This document shows, piece by piece, positions 25,310-27,858 of a stretch of 27,858 nt of DNA (position 1 is the stretch's first letter; every line of letters begins with the position of its first letter). The translations under genes were made by a program, and so were the position numbers. The notes under the pieces are model-generated. The model ran no database searches. It saw nothing but the letters and a program-made list of their open reading frames with translations, and was not told the DNA's origin. The DNA lies in the NCBI RefSeq assembly GCF_051710625.1, contig NZ_JBPESN010000029.1, positions 1 through 27,858 of the forward strand, given 5' to 3'. This DNA comes from JBPESN01 sp051710625 (GTDB lineage Bacteria; Pseudomonadota; Gammaproteobacteria; Enterobacterales; Enterobacteriaceae).

Positions 25310-25888
25310 GTGCGATATTGGACTTTAACACTGGTACTGGGCTTGGCGGTGACGATAACCGCCGGCTGTGGTTATCACCTGCGCGGCACCACAGCCCAGG
25401 TGCCGACCGAAATGAAAACCATGACCCTGAACAATTATGATCCTTACGGACCGCTCACCCGCGCCGTGCGGGCGGAACTGCGTCTGAACGATGTAACGCT
25501 GATTGACGACGCCCAGGACAAAAACAATACGCTGCCGTCGCTGCGTATTGTCAATTCGTCGGAAAATCAGGTCACCGCCTCGGTGTTTCAGGACGGTAAA
25601 ACCGCCGAATACCAGATGACGCTGAGCGTACATGCGCAGGTCCTGATGCCCGGCAAAGATTACTATCCTATCGACGTCAAGGTTTATCGCTCGTTCTTCG
25701 ATAACCCGCTGACTGCGCTGGCGAAGGATGCCGAAGGGGATATCATTCGCCAGGAGATGCGCCAGCAGGCCGCGCAGCAGCTGGTCCGCAAGCTGCTGAC
25801 GGTGCATGCCGCGGAAGAGACGGATAAGGCGCTGGACGCAAAACTGAAACAGCAGCAGCCACCGCAGCCGGTGGCGCCGGCCTCCTGA
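25310..25888 (+). CDS. lptE: LPS-assembly lipoprotein LptE
   Basis: An outer-membrane lipoprotein that plugs and helps assemble the LptD barrel for LPS export. It is 192 residues with a GTG start preceded by AAGGAGG at 25298-25304. A lipoprotein signal peptide ends in the lipobox TAGC, with Cys20 as acylation site (the substrate of Lgt, LspA and Lnt). The conserved mature start GYHLRGTT and the core segments SVFQDGKTAEYQMTLSVHAQ and KVYRSFFDNPLTALAKD match E. coli LptE. The C-terminal tail is Gln/Pro-rich and differs from E. coli, as is common. It ends 34 nt before holA; in E. coli the two overlap slightly. Confidence 0.95.
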   Translation: MRYWTLTLVLGLAVTITAGCGYHLRGTTAQVPTEMKTMTLNNYDPYGPLTRAVRAELRLNDVTLIDDAQDKNNTLPSLRIVNSSENQVTASVFQDGKTAEYQMTLSVHAQVLMPGKDYYPIDVKVYRSFFDNPLTALAKDAEGDIIRQEMRQQAAQQLVRKLLTVHAAEETDKALDAKLKQQQPPQPVAPAS

Positions 25889-25922
25889 TGACTCTGCGTC
25901 TGGTGAAGCGGCGGTCAGTGTC

Positions 25923-26954
25923 ATGATCCGGCTGTATGCCGAGCAGTTGGCTGCGCAAATGCATGAAGCATTGCGCCCATGTTATCTGTTGTTTGGCAAC
26001 GACCCGCTGCTGCTACAGGAAAGCCAGGATCGCATTCGCGACCGGGCACAGGCGCAGCAATTCGACGAGCATTTCAGCGTCACGCTGGACGCCGCCACCG
26101 ATTGGGATGCGATTTTCAGTCTGTGCCAGGCGCGCAGCCTGTTCGCCAGTTGGCAAACGCTGCTGCTTGTCCTGCCGGACGGCGGCATTGATGCCACCAT
26201 AGCGGAAAAAATGCTCCAGCTGGCGTCGCTGTTACATGACGGTGTGCTCTTGATCCTACGCGGCAGCAAGCTGACCCGCGCCACGGAAAACGACGCCTGG
26301 TTCAAGGCACTGAGTCAAAACGCGGTGCTGGTGAGCTGCGCCACGCCGGAGCAGGCGCAGCTGCCGTGCTGGGTGGCAAAGCGTGCCGCGAGTATGAAGC
26401 TGACGCTGGATGACGCCGCCTGCCAGCTATTGTGTTATTGCTACGAGGGCAACCTGCTGGCGCTGGCCCAGGCGCTGGAGCGCTTGTCGCTGCTTTATCC
26501 TGACGGCAGTCTGACGCTGCCGCGGGTCGAAGCGGCGGTGAACGACGCCGCACACTTCACGCCGTTTCACTGGGTCGACGCCGCGCTGGCGGGCAAAAGC
26601 AAACGCGCCGCGCATATTCTGCGGCAGTTGCGGCTAGAGGCCGCGGAGCCGGTCATCCTATTGCGCAGCATCCAGCGCGAAGTCCTGCTGCTGCTGACGC
26701 TCAAACGGCAAACGGCCGCAGCGCCGCTGCGTACTCTGTTCGACCGCCACAAGGTCTGGCAGAACCGCCGGCCGCTGCTGACGCAGGCCATAGGGCGGCT
26801 TACTCTGGCGCAGTTGCGCGATACAGTGGTACTGATGACGAAAATCGAACTGGCGCTCAAACAGGATTATAGCTACCCCGTGTGGTCCGATCTGAACGCC
26901 CTCGCGTTATTGTTGTGTGGCAAATCGCTGCCCACGGTAATGTTTGATGTCTGA
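25923..26954 (+). CDS. holA: DNA polymerase III subunit delta
   Basis: The clamp-loader 'wrench' subunit that opens the beta sliding clamp. It is 343 residues, the same as E. coli HolA. Strong family segments are LLFGNDPLLLQESQDRIR (N-terminal Rossmann-like domain, beta-contact side), LCYCYEGNLLALAQALERL and VEAAVNDAAHFTPFHWVDAA (lid), and KVWQNRRPLL (C-terminal collar). It is non-catalytic and lacks a P-loop, as expected for delta. Its stop overlaps the nadD start by 8 nt. No lesions are seen. Confidence 0.97.
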   Translation: MIRLYAEQLAAQMHEALRPCYLLFGNDPLLLQESQDRIRDRAQAQQFDEHFSVTLDAATDWDAIFSLCQARSLFASWQTLLLVLPDGGIDATIAEKMLQLASLLHDGVLLILRGSKLTRATENDAWFKALSQNAVLVSCATPEQAQLPCWVAKRAASMKLTLDDAACQLLCYCYEGNLLALAQALERLSLLYPDGSLTLPRVEAAVNDAAHFTPFHWVDAALAGKSKRAAHILRQLRLEAAEPVILLRSIQREVLLLLTLKRQTAAAPLRTLFDRHKVWQNRRPLLTQAIGRLTLAQLRDTVVLMTKIELALKQDYSYPVWSDLNALALLLCGKSLPTVMFDV

Positions 26955-27600
26955 ACGCGCGCTCACCGCCTTTTACGGCGGCACCTTCGACCCTATCCAT
27001 TACGGCCACCTGCGGTCGGTCATCGCGCTGGCGCGCCTTGTCAACCTGCAGCGGGTGATCCTGCTGCCGAACAATGTCCCGCCGCATCGGCCGCAGCCGG
27101 TGGCGTCTGCGCAGCAGCGGCTGGCGATGGCGCGGCTGGCGATTGCCGAATTGCCCGATCCCCTGTTTACTCTTGATGAGCGCGAACTCCAGCGCCCGAC
27201 GCCTTCTTATACGGTAGACACGTTTAGAGCGCTACGCCGCGAGTATGGCCCGGACGCGCCGCTGGCCTTCATTATCGGGCAGGATTCGCTGCTGACGCTA
27301 CCGCAATGGCACCGCGGCCTGAAATTGCCGACGTTATGCCATCTGTTGGTGTGCGCCCGCCCCGGTTATGATGACGGGCTGGCCGATGAGCGTGACAATC
27401 GCTGGCTCATCCGCTGGCTGACCCGCGATCTGCAGGCGCTGCACCGGCAACCGGCGAGGCTTATCTATTGCGCGGCCACGCCGCAACTGGCCATCTCCGC
27501 CAGCAACATCCGCGCGCGCTATCGAGAAGGCCGCGCCTGCGACGGCCTGCTCCCTCCCTCGGTGCAAGGTTATATTGACGCACAGGGCTTATACCTCTAG
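26947..27600 (+). CDS. nadD: nicotinate-mononucleotide adenylyltransferase NadD
   Basis: It adds AMP from ATP to nicotinate mononucleotide to make deamido-NAD, an essential NAD synthesis step. It is 217 residues from ATG 26947; a TTG at 26944 would add one residue. The nucleotidyltransferase motif GGTFDPIHYGH is near the N-terminus. Other family segments are NNVPPHRPQP, PLFTLDERELQRPTPSYT, LAFIIGQDSLLTLPQW and the C-terminal ISASNIRAR, which matches the ISATxIR signature. It overlaps holA by 8 nt. In E. coli cobC and rsfS/rlmH follow; here 125 nt of non-coding sequence and IS copy 4 follow instead. Confidence 0.96.
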   Translation: MSERALTAFYGGTFDPIHYGHLRSVIALARLVNLQRVILLPNNVPPHRPQPVASAQQRLAMARLAIAELPDPLFTLDERELQRPTPSYTVDTFRALRREYGPDAPLAFIIGQDSLLTLPQWHRGLKLPTLCHLLVCARPGYDDGLADERDNRWLIRWLTRDLQALHRQPARLIYCAATPQLAISASNIRARYREGRACDGLLPPSVQGYIDAQGLYL

Positions 27601-27649
27601 TGTGCGCGCTATGCTATGCGCCTTATCTTCGCCTCTAACGATGCAAAAT

Positions 27650-27723
27650 ATTCTGGACTAATTTGCAGACAATTCCGGACTCCCTTAACCCCTAAAAAAT
27701 GGCTATTTTGGACAGTCCAGAAT
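27650..27723. repeat. 74-bp inverted-repeat-bounded segment, related to motif at 1140 and 1264
   Basis: ATTCTGGAC (27650-27658) and GTCCAGAAT (27715-27723) are perfect inverted repeats bounding 74 bp, with an inner variant TTCCGGACT at 27673-27681. The right arm lies 2 nt from IS copy 4. The same AGTCCAGAA word is found twice beside the cus remnant. It could be a MITE-like or excision remnant. Confidence 0.45.
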
Positions 27724-27725
27724 TG

Positions 27726-27858
27726 TGTAGCGGCACACTGAATTTGGCCACCTGAACAGAGGTGATATGCTCACCTCAGAACAACACGGGTGCACCAATG
27801 AAAAGAAAAAATTTTAGTCCTGAATTCAAACGCGAATCCGCTCAACTGGTTGTCGACC
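27726..27858 (+). mobile_element. IS3-family insertion sequence, copy 4 (start only)
   Basis: It begins TGTAGCGGCACACTGAATTT, with C in place of T at position 6 of the usual end, and matches the left end of the other copies through the orfA start. It runs off the window. The upstream flanking triplet is TTG; the other flank is outside. Confidence 0.9.
27798..27858 (+). CDS. IS3-family transposase OrfA, partial
   Basis: ATG 27798 opens MKRKNFSPEFKRESAQLVVD, identical to the other copies except Lys for Arg at position 4. No stop is met before the window ends, so its state is unknown. Confidence 0.7.
   Translation, partial: MKRKNFSPEFKRESAQLVVD

Overview
The window reads as a chromosome segment of a gamma-proteobacterial insect symbiont of the Sodalis type (Enterobacterales). 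This placement is inferred from three things: E. coli-like gene order and near E. coli-length proteins, GC-rich genes, and many young pseudogenes (single stop codons, 1-nt frameshifts, short deletions) alongside degenerate insertion sequences. Species cannot be fixed from sequence reading alone.

Layout. 1-666: part of an IS3-family element (copy 1, minus strand). 667-1273: an AT-rich island with one unrecognised 82-residue ORF. 1274-4373: remains of a copper/silver efflux operon, namely the end of a CusB-type adaptor with a CusF-like C-terminal domain, then a heavily deleted cusA. 4678-8468: divergent, intact gltP (proton/glutamate symporter) and acs (acetyl-CoA synthetase). 8470-9721: IS copy 2, starting 1 nt after the acs stop. 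10023-12806: divergent ubiF and miaB, both intact. 13030-18310: the ybeZ-ybeY-ybeX-lnt operon. Here ybeZ has lost its Walker B aspartate and has an amber codon, and ybeY has lost its last eight residues to IS copy 3 (14566-15818, with a 3-bp target duplication). ybeX and lnt are intact. 18320-18738: a PPOX-like pseudogene remnant and a (GCCTTTA)12 tandem repeat. 19241-22397: the gltIJKL glutamate/aspartate ABC operon, inactivated in at least three of its four genes. 22713-27600: the intact housekeeping run leuS-lptE-holA-nadD. 27726-27858: start of IS copy 4.

Functional picture. Essential functions are kept: tRNA charging (leuS), tRNA modification (miaB), ubiquinone synthesis (ubiF), lipoprotein acylation (lnt), LPS export (lptE), clamp loading (holA) and NAD synthesis (nadD). 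Dispensable functions (metal efflux, high-affinity glutamate ABC import, ybeZ) are eroding. Glutamate uptake has probably shifted to the intact GltP.

I found no CRISPR array, phage module, toxin system, tRNA or rRNA. I did not find a convincing new multi-gene system. The most informative signals are the patterns of decay: the IS supplying the ybeY stop codon, IS copies sharing the same inactivating mutations, the Walker B loss in ybeZ, poly(A)-tract deletions in glt genes, and the CusB-CusF fusion.
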